This document shows, in pieces, positions 8,775-16,489 of a stretch of 64,000 nucleotides of DNA. The first letter of the stretch is position 1, and each line of letters opens with the position of its first letter. The DNA is from JADKBO01 sp965230345. Its GTDB lineage: Bacteria > Bacteroidota > Bacteroidia > Chitinophagales > Saprospiraceae. A program made the translations under genes and the position numbers. The DNA is taken from assembly GCA_965230345.1 (NCBI GenBank), contig CBDDKR010000002.1, positions 1,860,001-1,924,000 on the forward strand, in the 5' to 3' direction. Under the pieces are notes generated by a model. That model was not told the origin of the DNA, searched no databases, and saw only the letters and a list, made by a program, of their open reading frames with translations.

Positions 8775-10145
8775 ATGGATCGGAAGACCTTTATAAAGTC
8801 ATTAATCGGATCAAGTGCTCTAGCGACATCTTACTGGGATATTAGCAATGTAAATGAACTCATTGAATCAACTGCCAAACCTATCGATGGAAGTATGATC
8901 GATTTTGCGGCAAATCCGATTCAAAAGGTTCGAATTGGTATTATTGGTCTTGGTAATAGAGGAAACACATTGACCCAAATGCTGGAATATATGGTGCAGG
9001 AGGGGATGGCAGAAATTGTTGCCATATGTGACCTGAAAGAAGAAAAGTGCAACCAATTAGAAGACCAGATAAAAAAATGGCAAAAGCGAGCTGTCCAAAA
9101 GTATTATGGTGATGAAACCGAATGGAAAAAGTTGGCAGAACGTGATGATGTCGATCTCATTCTAATTACCACACCTTGGGAATGGCATGCTCCAATGTCC
9201 ATTTATGGAATGGAAAAAGGCAAACATGTCGCTTGTGAAGTTCCTATAGCTTATACCTTAGAAGATTGTTGGAATATCATTGAGGCATCGGAGCGTACTA
9301 GGAAGCATTGTATTATGTTGGAAAACTGCTGTTACAATGAAGAAGAGCTTTTTGTCCTAAATATGATTCAAGAAGGTGTGTTTGGAGATATTACCCATAC
9401 AGAAGGCGCTTACCTTCATGACTTAAGGGCTCATATGCTTAGTGAGGATTATTATGAAGGACAATGGAGAGGCAAACACCATATGAAGCGAGATGGCAAT
9501 TTTTATACCACGCATGGATTAGGTCCAATAAGTTTCTATTTAGATGTAGGTAGAGGAGATACCTTAGATTTTCTAACGAGTATGAGTTCTCGGGAGTTAA
9601 ACTTTAGTCAAGCTGCACCTCAAGGGTCACCATTTAAGAACATTAAGTGCGGTGATATGAATAACACCTTGATAAAAACCAAAAAAGGGAAGACCATTTT
9701 GTTGCAATTTGATGTGCATACGGGAAGGCCATATTCTCGTATAAATAAGGTAGTTGGAACGAAGGCTACACACGATGGATATCCCAGTCGATTGTATATT
9801 GATGATGGAGAGTTGGTGTTCTGGGGGCATAAATGGCTAGAAAAAGATGATTATACGAGTTATCGTAATGAATACATGCACCCTTTAATCTCAAAGCTGA
9901 AAAAGTTGAGTCAATCGTTTAAACAAGGACATGGGGGAATGGATTTTGTGATGATGTATAGATTGATTAGAGCGTTAAATCTTGGCAATCCATTGGATAT
10001 AAATGTTTATGACGGAGTAATGTGGTCTGCGATCACTCCACTTTCGGAACTGTCGGTCGCAAATAATTCCATGCCTGTCATGGTTCCTGATTTCTATAGT
10101 ACAAAGTGGAAAGAAAAGAACAAGCAACATTTGATGGAGGTTTAA
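8775..10145 (+). CDS. Gfo/Idh/MocA family oxidoreductase, GH109-like (alpha-N-acetylgalactosaminidase type)
   Basis: The N-terminus looks like an export signal (MDRKTFIKSLIGSSALATS). A Rossmann fold starts at VRIGIIGLGNRG (about 52-63). Features shared with GH109 enzymes are TTPWEWHAPMS (about 134-144), VACEVPIAYTLEDCW, MLENCCY and NFYTTHGLGPISFYLDVGRGD. GH109 proteins use tightly bound NAD+ to cleave alpha-GalNAc through a redox cycle. A plain sugar dehydrogenase role cannot be excluded. It follows the choice-of-anchor B gene closely, suggesting work on an external glycan, but that link is inference. Confidence 0.85.
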   Translation: MDRKTFIKSLIGSSALATSYWDISNVNELIESTAKPIDGSMIDFAANPIQKVRIGIIGLGNRGNTLTQMLEYMVQEGMAEIVAICDLKEEKCNQLEDQIKKWQKRAVQKYYGDETEWKKLAERDDVDLILITTPWEWHAPMSIYGMEKGKHVACEVPIAYTLEDCWNIIEASERTRKHCIMLENCCYNEEELFVLNMIQEGVFGDITHTEGAYLHDLRAHMLSEDYYEGQWRGKHHMKRDGNFYTTHGLGPISFYLDVGRGDTLDFLTSMSSRELNFSQAAPQGSPFKNIKCGDMNNTLIKTKKGKTILLQFDVHTGRPYSRINKVVGTKATHDGYPSRLYIDDGELVFWGHKWLEKDDYTSYRNEYMHPLISKLKKLSQSFKQGHGGMDFVMMYRLIRALNLGNPLDINVYDGVMWSAITPLSELSVANNSMPVMVPDFYSTKWKEKNKQHLMEV

Positions 10146-10328
10146 ATCTTGGCTTGCAACTTCTATATATAGAATATGTGTAATGAACGAGGTAAGACTT
10201 TTATTCTCATTAGAAAATGAGTAGGGACTTTTGTAATGATTTATAGCACAATCCGTTTATTCCTTTTTTAGTTACACCTAATCGAATGTCCATTTTGTTT
10301 TAAATTTATGACGGATCATTGAAAGACT

Positions 10329-10907
10329 CTATGTCTTGATTCCATTCCAAATTACGTTATAAATATGATTCTCAAGGGCATATTTGTTGATGGGTTCATC
10401 CTGTTTGCGTACAAAATAGCTAAAAACCCATCGAAGAGAAGATAGTACATGATGAACTGTCCAAATCATGTGTTCATCGTCAGAAGATTCGTCCAAATAT
10501 AGGCCTGAAATAATCGAGCTTATTTTTTGCTCGACGGTCTGTTTTTGACTAGTAAATATCTCTAAAGCTGGGGGAGAAAGATTCCTCCATTCATGAATGA
10601 GTAAAGAAGTCTTATAAGGGTGGGCTGACGCTATGTTAACGTAAAGAGCCACAATTTGTCTAAGCTTAATAGATACTGATGCCTGAGTAGCATCAATGCA
10701 TAGAATGCCATTATGAAATTCTTCTGAAATTCCCAATAGCGATTGGTCTAGTAGAGATTGTTTGTTATCAATATAATTGTACAAATTGGCAACATCAAAT
10801 CCCATTTTTTCTGCAATAATTCGCATAGTAGTGGCTTGATATCCTTTATCGTAAATCAATGAAAGGGCAGTCTCTGTAATTTGTTTTTTCTTCGAAGATT
10901 TTGACAT
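10329..10907 (-). CDS. TetR/AcrR family transcriptional regulator
   Basis: A 192-residue protein with an N-terminal helix-turn-helix (ETALSLIYDKGYQATTMRIIAEKMGFDVANLYNYIDNKQSLL, about 12-53) typical of TetR repressors, followed by an all-helical ligand-binding domain. It is transcribed away from hmgA with 76 bases between the start codons, and that gap carries inverted repeats suitable as operators. The simplest reading is that it represses itself and hmgA, with an aromatic intermediate as ligand; the ligand is a guess. Confidence 0.87.
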   Translation of the reverse strand: MSKSSKKKQITETALSLIYDKGYQATTMRIIAEKMGFDVANLYNYIDNKQSLLDQSLLGISEEFHNGILCIDATQASVSIKLRQIVALYVNIASAHPYKTSLLIHEWRNLSPPALEIFTSQKQTVEQKISSIISGLYLDESSDDEHMIWTVHHVLSSLRWVFSYFVRKQDEPINKYALENHIYNVIWNGIKT

Positions 10908-10954
10908 TATAGTAGATTGTTCAACAATTATAACAACAATTGATGTATATTAGC

Positions 10955-10968
10955 TCAACAATTGTTGA
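10955..10968. promoter_or_regulatory. Palindromic operator candidate between TetR gene and hmgA
   Basis: TCAACAATTGTTGA is a perfect 14-bp palindrome, 16 bases before the hmgA start. The neighbouring stretch 10921-10942 carries two further related half sites (TCAACAATT and CAACAATTGAT). Spacing and symmetry are those of TetR-family operators, and the site would overlap promoters of both divergent genes. Confidence 0.6.
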
Positions 10969-10983
10969 TAAAAATTTCAAATT

Positions 10984-12141
10984 ATGCCAATATATCATAA
11001 ACTAGGAAAGATTCCATCGAAGCGACATGTTCAATTTAGGAAGGAAGATGGTAGTCTTTTTTACGAACAGTTGTTCGGAACAATAGGATTTGACGGTATG
11101 TCATCATTGCTTTATCAGCACCATAGACCAACCATGGTGAGTGAAATAGGAGAAGCAATAGATATGACACCTAAAGTCGTTGTCGATCGAAATATGACCT
11201 CAAGAAAACTAATAGGTTTTGATGTGAAACCCGAAGATGATTTTTTAGAAAGCAGGAAGACGATGTTGGTCAATAGCGACATTCAAATTGGTGTTGCTGC
11301 TCCAAGGAAATCTTTAAGGTCCTATTTCTATAAAAATGCGGATGCCGATGAGATGCTTTTTATACACAAGGGTACAGGGACATTACGAACCTTTGTAGGA
11401 AATATTAATTTTGAGTACGGAGATTATTTGATTATTCCAAGAGGAATGATCTACCAGATCGATTTTGATACAGAGGATAATAGAATCTTATATGCTGAGT
11501 CTTATGATCCTATTTATACTCCTAAAAGATATAGAAATTGGTTCGGTCAGATGTTGGAACATTCACCATTTTGTGAAAGAGATTATAAACTACCTGAAGA
11601 ATTAGAAACGTATGATGAGAAAGGTGAGTTTGTGGTGAAAATTAAAAAACAAAACACCTTACATTCATTGATTTATGCTTCGCATCCGTTTGATGTAGTT
11701 GGCTGGGATGGTTATAATTATCCATATGGCTTTTCGATACACAACTTCGAACCACTAACTGGTAGAGTCCATCAACCGCCTCCAGTTCATCAGACTTTTG
11801 AGACTTCTTCTTATGTTATATGCAGTTTTGTGCCAAGACTTTATGATTATCATCCTCTAGCCATTCCTGCTCCGTACAATCACAGTAATATTGATAGTGA
11901 CGAGTTGTTGTATTATGTAGATGGAGACTTTATGAGTCGTAATAATATTGGTCCAGGATATATGACATTGCATCCAGCTGGAATCCCTCATGGACCGCAT
12001 CCTGGAGCATATGAAAGAAGCATCGGAGAAAAAGAGACATTGGAGCTCGCGGTGATGATTGACACGTTCAAACCATTAAGTCTTACTGAAGATGCTTTAA
12101 AAATAGACGATGGAGATTATTACAAATCATGGTTGGAGTAA
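10984..12141 (+). CDS. hmgA: Homogentisate 1,2-dioxygenase
   Basis: This cytosolic non-haem iron enzyme opens the ring of homogentisate to give maleylacetoacetate in tyrosine and phenylalanine breakdown. The cupin-like body contains VHQPPPVHQTFE (about 258-269), YNHSNIDSDELLYYV with the His/Glu iron ligands, and HPAGIPHGPHPG with the last ligand His. Its 385 residues are shorter than the human enzyme (445) and normal for the short bacterial form. The divergent TetR gene and the fumarylacetoacetase 1 kb downstream agree with the pathway. Maleylacetoacetate isomerase and hydroxyphenylpyruvate dioxygenase are not in the window. Confidence 0.93.
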   Translation: MPIYHKLGKIPSKRHVQFRKEDGSLFYEQLFGTIGFDGMSSLLYQHHRPTMVSEIGEAIDMTPKVVVDRNMTSRKLIGFDVKPEDDFLESRKTMLVNSDIQIGVAAPRKSLRSYFYKNADADEMLFIHKGTGTLRTFVGNINFEYGDYLIIPRGMIYQIDFDTEDNRILYAESYDPIYTPKRYRNWFGQMLEHSPFCERDYKLPEELETYDEKGEFVVKIKKQNTLHSLIYASHPFDVVGWDGYNYPYGFSIHNFEPLTGRVHQPPPVHQTFETSSYVICSFVPRLYDYHPLAIPAPYNHSNIDSDELLYYVDGDFMSRNNIGPGYMTLHPAGIPHGPHPGAYERSIGEKETLELAVMIDTFKPLSLTEDALKIDDGDYYKSWLE

Positions 12142-12280
12142 GGTTGATATTCCGCTATTGAACACAGTTTTAAATCACTTCAGATTTTAACGAATTGATC
12201 GTTATAATTATCAAGATGAAATAAAAGGTAGCAGCAGAATAATTCTTGTTTTCGTTGACTTAAGTACAAAATATATATGA

Positions 12281-12931
12281 ATGAGAGAATTATTCTGCTT
12301 TTTGATTTGCTTATCTATTGTAGGGTGTTCAATGCCTGATATGTTGTTGCCCGAAGAGCAACGAACCATTGTAGGCACTTTATCTAATGACAAAGGGCTA
12401 CCATTGTCGAATCAAGATGTGAGTATTATTTCTTACATCTCGGGGTCATGTACATTTATTCAATCAACTAAAACGGATGATGATGGGTTCTTTGAATCAA
12501 CGTTTACCCAAGCAATTCCTGAGTATTATGTACTCAATGTAAATGGTACTTTTGTAGGTGATGAATGTCATGAAAGCCTAGCCTCTACGCTTGATCGAAG
12601 AGGAGACTATGCTGGTTCTTTTTTTGTTAGCAATGAGGAATTTGATAACGGAATTTTTCGATTGAATAGCCAAGATGCTGTATTGAAATTAAAATCCGAT
12701 ATTCTAATTTCTAGATCAGATTCTATACAATCTCATATAGAATATGAATACACAGGAAATATTCAAATAGGTCATAGCCCTGAAGACCTTTTTATCAAAT
12801 GCACAAATACAGGTGTTGTAATTACTTTGTCTCAAGGACATAAGCTTAAATTAAAGTATAAAGGAACAAATAATGTTTTTTACGAAAAAGATGTTGACAT
12901 CAACAGTGATCATATCGAAATAAAATTGTAG
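12281..12931 (+). CDS. Predicted lipoprotein with carboxypeptidase-regulatory-like fold
   Basis: The protein has 216 residues. A short hydrophobic leader (MRELFCFLICLSIVGC) ends in a lipobox with the acylated Cys at 16. Residues about 28-100 (TIVGTLSNDKGLPLSNQDVSI...DDDGFFESTF) resemble a carboxypeptidase-regulatory beta-sandwich of the kind found in many Bacteroidota surface lipoproteins. The rest is not recognised. It sits between hmgA and the fumarylacetoacetase gene on the same strand, but 139 and 207 bases separate them, so membership of the catabolic unit is uncertain. Confidence 0.7.
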   Translation: MRELFCFLICLSIVGCSMPDMLLPEEQRTIVGTLSNDKGLPLSNQDVSIISYISGSCTFIQSTKTDDDGFFESTFTQAIPEYYVLNVNGTFVGDECHESLASTLDRRGDYAGSFFVSNEEFDNGIFRLNSQDAVLKLKSDILISRSDSIQSHIEYEYTGNIQIGHSPEDLFIKCTNTGVVITLSQGHKLKLKYKGTNNVFYEKDVDINSDHIEIKL

Positions 12932-13138
12932 TCTGAGTTGCCCATACTATCTGGAGTCTATCAGTCTTATTTATGTTAAGGTGTTTTGTTCTTGTAAAGA
13001 AATTATAACTCTAAATCATACCATCCGATTTAAGAGGCTTATCTATTTTAATAATGGGAGGCTTGAATACCTAATTGTTGTATCAAAGGGATATTTTGTA
13101 CGTCTGTTTTTTATCTTTGTAAATAAAGAAAATAATAG

Positions 13139-14371
13139 ATGATGCAATCTTGGAAAGAAATAAAAAACAACTCGGATTTTTCGATTTATAATATACCGTT
13201 TGGTGTCTTTTCTGTGGATGGAGGTTCTCCACGAATAGCTTCTGCGATTGGAGATGAAATAATCGACTTGAAAGCTGTAGCTCAATTGGGATTATTTGAT
13301 CAATTAGAAATTCCAATAAGCGTTTGGGATGCCGATGTATTAAATCCATTTATCGAATTGGGCAAGGCTGTAACCAACGAAGTAAGGTTAACAATTCAAA
13401 GAGAGTTGTGTAATGCTTCCTCTGTCTTAAAAAATGCAGATGTATTCTTACCAATGGATAAAGTACAAATGCATATGCCTGTACGAGTGGGTGATTATAC
13501 CGATTTTTATAGTAGCATAGAACATGCTACGAATTTAGGAATAATGTTTAGGGGACCAGAGAATGCATTAATGCCCAATTGGAAACACTTGCCTGTTGGT
13601 TACCATGGAAGAGCATCGTCCATTATGATCTCGGGTGAAGATATCCATCGTCCGAAGGGTCAACAGAAGCCCGTTGATGCTCCTCCGATATACGGCCCTA
13701 GCCAAAGAATGGACTTTGAGTTGGAAGTAGCTTTTGTAGTTGGGCAAAATACAAGTATTGGTGATTCCGTAACTACGCATGAGGCAGATGATTATATATT
13801 TGGGTTATTATTATTCAATGACTGGTCGGCGAGAGATATTCAAAAATGGGAGTATGTACCTCTAGGACCATTCTTAGGTAAGAACTTTGCGAGTCATGTA
13901 TCTCCTTGGATTGTCACGTTGGAGGCCTTGGAACCTTTTAAGGTGTCTGGTCCTGATCAAGATCCTAAAGTATTGCCTTATTTGGAGTATGAAGGTGATC
14001 GAAATTACGATATAAAACTTACCGTTTCTCTTACTCCTGAGCATGGTGAAGAAAACATTATATCTAGATCTAATTTTAAGTACATGTATTGGAATATGGC
14101 GCAACAGTTGGCGCATCATACAGTCAATGGATGTAATATTAAAGTTGGAGACATGATGGCATCAGGAACAATTAGTGGTCGAGATACAAATAGTTTTGGC
14201 TCGATGCTTGAAATTTCTTCTGCAGGTAAAAACCCTTTGGAATTAAATGATGGTTCAAAAAGATCTTTTATTGAGGATAATGATCGTATTACAATGAAAG
14301 GTTGGTGCGAAAAAGAAGGAAAGAGAGTTGGTTTTGGCGAAGTAACGGCAAAACTTCTTCCAGCCAAATAA
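13139..14371 (+). CDS. fahA: Fumarylacetoacetase
   Basis: This enzyme hydrolyses fumarylacetoacetate to fumarate and acetoacetate, the last step of tyrosine breakdown. The N-terminal SH3-like domain (1-110) is followed by the catalytic domain with DYTDFYSSIEHATNLG (about 120-135; Asp, Tyr and catalytic His), the metal ligands in MDFELEVAFVVG, and FNDWSARDIQKWEYVPLGPFLGKNF. Length (410) is standard. AATTGTTG at 13073-13080 upstream resembles half of the palindrome before hmgA. A strong terminator follows. The start at 13139 is used because the protein then begins at the usual point; MM at positions 1-2 leaves a one-codon ambiguity. Confidence 0.94.
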   Translation: MMQSWKEIKNNSDFSIYNIPFGVFSVDGGSPRIASAIGDEIIDLKAVAQLGLFDQLEIPISVWDADVLNPFIELGKAVTNEVRLTIQRELCNASSVLKNADVFLPMDKVQMHMPVRVGDYTDFYSSIEHATNLGIMFRGPENALMPNWKHLPVGYHGRASSIMISGEDIHRPKGQQKPVDAPPIYGPSQRMDFELEVAFVVGQNTSIGDSVTTHEADDYIFGLLLFNDWSARDIQKWEYVPLGPFLGKNFASHVSPWIVTLEALEPFKVSGPDQDPKVLPYLEYEGDRNYDIKLTVSLTPEHGEENIISRSNFKYMYWNMAQQLAHHTVNGCNIKVGDMMASGTISGRDTNSFGSMLEISSAGKNPLELNDGSKRSFIEDNDRITMKGWCEKEGKRVGFGEVTAKLLPAK

Positions 14372-14401
14372 TTAAGATATAGAAAGATTTATATAGAAAT
14401 T

Positions 14402-14434
14402 AGGCTACCTATCCCCTTAGGTGGCCTTTTTTTT
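14402..14434 (+). terminator. Rho-independent terminator after fumarylacetoacetase
   Basis: AGGCTACCTA (14402-14411) pairs with TAGGTGGCCT (14418-14427), with one G-U pair and a six-base loop, and is followed by eight T residues. It ends where the convergent OmpA gene ends. Confidence 0.85.
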
Positions 14435-16412
14435 ATAATATTTTGAAACTGGTTCTTCTATTTTGCTGGTGATCATCTTCTGAGCATTGATCACAATCAC
14501 AATTGATTATTGGACTACTTTCTCCATAGCCTTTCGCTGTAAGTTGATCAGGATTAACCCCTTTTTGAATAAGATACTTTACGGCTGACTGTGCACGTTT
14601 TTGAGATAATTCGTTGTTATAATCTATTTCACCTCTACAGTCTGTATGAGAAGAAAGCTCAATATTGATATGTGGGTTGAGCATTAGTTTGGATGCAAGA
14701 ATGTCTAATGTCGGTTGAGCATCTTTTCGTATGGCAGTGTCATCAAAATCATAGTAAATATTATCTAGGATGATCTCTTTGCCTTTGTAAATTTTATCCA
14801 TAAATAATTCTACATTTATAGTATGTGATTTATCGTCTGAGGATATGTTTAAGTCGTTTGTGTTTAAAGTGATTGAAGCATTAAGATATCCTTGTTTTTT
14901 AGCAGTTATAATGTAGGTTTCGTTTTGTTCTACACTAGTAATAAAAAGCCCCCTTTGATTACCTTTTAGTTTAGCGGATTCTTCGCTACTTTGCTTAATT
15001 TCTATATGAGGTTTTGGTATTGGAGCTTTGGATGCGATAGGAGAATTGGGATCATCTGGTATCTCAAATAGGTGTTCGAATACCTTTCCTGCTAAGTATA
15101 TGGTGAAATCAGAAACAGGTTTTTCCTTCTTAATCTCGGGAGTATTAGTTGACGTACTTTTGTATTTTTCAAAATAGAAAATATCATCGTTTCCTGTATT
15201 AGATCTATTTGAAGTAAAGTATCCCGAATACTCTAAACTTTTATTCGTATTTTTAGAACGATCTATAGTTAGTCCGAAATCATCACCTCCAGAGTTGTAA
15301 GGTGGTTTGACGTTGATCGGTTTTTCCCAACTACCATCCGATCGCAAGAATGTTTTAAATATATCAAGTCCTCCTAAACCAGGTAAATGATCTGATGAGT
15401 AATAGAGTGTATCTCCGTCAGAAGTGGGAAAATGTTCGTTACCAGGTGTATTAATATATGAAGGCATTTGTAATGGAGGAGTCCATAGATTATTATCTTT
15501 AAAGGAATACCAAAGGTCGTAACCTTGATCTTGACTTTTACAACTAAATACCAAGACACTATCGTTTTCAATTAGTGCAGGTTGGCCATAGTTTTTTTCT
15601 TCGCTTACAAAAGGCAATACTTGAGGTTCAGACCAGACTCCTTGGATTCGATTAGATACCATTAGCTTGCAATATTCGTCTCTACCATTGGTGTCGAAAC
15701 AGCGTGTAAAAAAGACTTGGTCGTAAGTTTTGTTGAAGGCGGTAGTTCCTTCATTATTTTTTGTATTTAGAAGCCCATCAAATTTTCTAATAGCGCCTCC
15801 TTTTTTGTTCATAATGAATAAATCGGATTTTCTATTTCCCGTCCAGTCGTATCTCTTGGATCCAGTGGATTCTTCATTGTCAGACGTAAATACAATCCAT
15901 TCGTTCTCATATATTGAAGGACTGTATTCGGCATATCTAGACGTAGGAAACATGTTGCGTAAAGAGAAAAGGTCATCTGATTTTTCTGTTGACCATCTCA
16001 AGGCTTGATTGCAAATAAAAATTTCCCTTTGAAGATTTTGGTTGCCTGGACTTAGTGTTTTTAATTTTTCAAATTGTTCAAGTGCACGATCGTACTTTTC
16101 CAAGTTCTTATATGTATTTGCCAAGCCTGATATAGCTTTTGGTCCATAACCGTATTGGTCTGCCATTTGGAACCACTCATTGGCTTTTTGATAATTATTG
16201 AGGAATGAATAACTTTTACCTAGGTAATAAGCCTTTTCAGCTCGAATATCTGATCTCTTTGTATTTTGATATTCCTTTTTTAGCAGACCTATAGCCTTGT
16301 TGTATTTTTTGTATTCATAGGCCTTTATCCCACTTTTAATGGAATTCGGACTTTGGCATGATAATACCATTAAGCCAATAATTGCTAAAAAGAATAGTTT
16401 AAATGACGTCAT
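14433..16412 (-). CDS. OmpA family lipoprotein with TPR and PD40 repeats
   Basis: Starting at the ATG at 16412 the protein opens with a lipoprotein leader (MTSFKLFFLAIIGLMVLSC). An upstream in-frame ATG at 16451 would place the first residues inside a terminator stem and hide the leader, so I reject it. Order of parts: tetratricopeptide helices (about 20-120), WD40-like PD40 blades with YYSSDHLPGLGGLDIFK (about 160-430), a carboxypeptidase-regulatory-like sandwich (about 490-560), and a peptidoglycan-binding OmpA domain (NIELSSHTDCRGEIDYNNELSQKRAQSAVKYL, about 575-659). Proteins of this build are common in gliding Bacteroidota, alongside PorE/PorP. It lies just behind a terminator at the end of secDF. 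Confidence 0.88.
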   Translation of the reverse strand: MTSFKLFFLAIIGLMVLSCQSPNSIKSGIKAYEYKKYNKAIGLLKKEYQNTKRSDIRAEKAYYLGKSYSFLNNYQKANEWFQMADQYGYGPKAISGLANTYKNLEKYDRALEQFEKLKTLSPGNQNLQREIFICNQALRWSTEKSDDLFSLRNMFPTSRYAEYSPSIYENEWIVFTSDNEESTGSKRYDWTGNRKSDLFIMNKKGGAIRKFDGLLNTKNNEGTTAFNKTYDQVFFTRCFDTNGRDEYCKLMVSNRIQGVWSEPQVLPFVSEEKNYGQPALIENDSVLVFSCKSQDQGYDLWYSFKDNNLWTPPLQMPSYINTPGNEHFPTSDGDTLYYSSDHLPGLGGLDIFKTFLRSDGSWEKPINVKPPYNSGGDDFGLTIDRSKNTNKSLEYSGYFTSNRSNTGNDDIFYFEKYKSTSTNTPEIKKEKPVSDFTIYLAGKVFEHLFEIPDDPNSPIASKAPIPKPHIEIKQSSEESAKLKGNQRGLFITSVEQNETYIITAKKQGYLNASITLNTNDLNISSDDKSHTINVELFMDKIYKGKEIILDNIYYDFDDTAIRKDAQPTLDILASKLMLNPHINIELSSHTDCRGEIDYNNELSQKRAQSAVKYLIQKGVNPDQLTAKGYGESSPIINCDCDQCSEDDHQQNRRTSFKIL

Positions 16413-16448
16413 AAAAAAATCCCTCGCTGTAAGATAACAACGAGGGAT
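16413..16448 (-). terminator. Terminator hairpin after secDF, abutting the OmpA start codon
   Basis: On the minus strand ATCCCTCG (16448-16441) and CGAGGGAT (16426-16419) form an 8-bp stem with a 14-base loop, followed by seven T residues that run directly into the ATG at 16412. It can end secDF transcription, but it also leaves no room for a separate promoter before the next gene, so it may act as an attenuator. Confidence 0.8.
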
Positions 16449-16489
16449 CAATAATTTATGTTTTAAATACGTTAATTCATTTTTTTGAA

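Noticed and set aside
14433..16451. Upstream start (16451) for the OmpA/PD40 protein
   Set aside because: It would encode the first residues from a terminator stem and displace the lipoprotein leader; ATG 16412 fits better.
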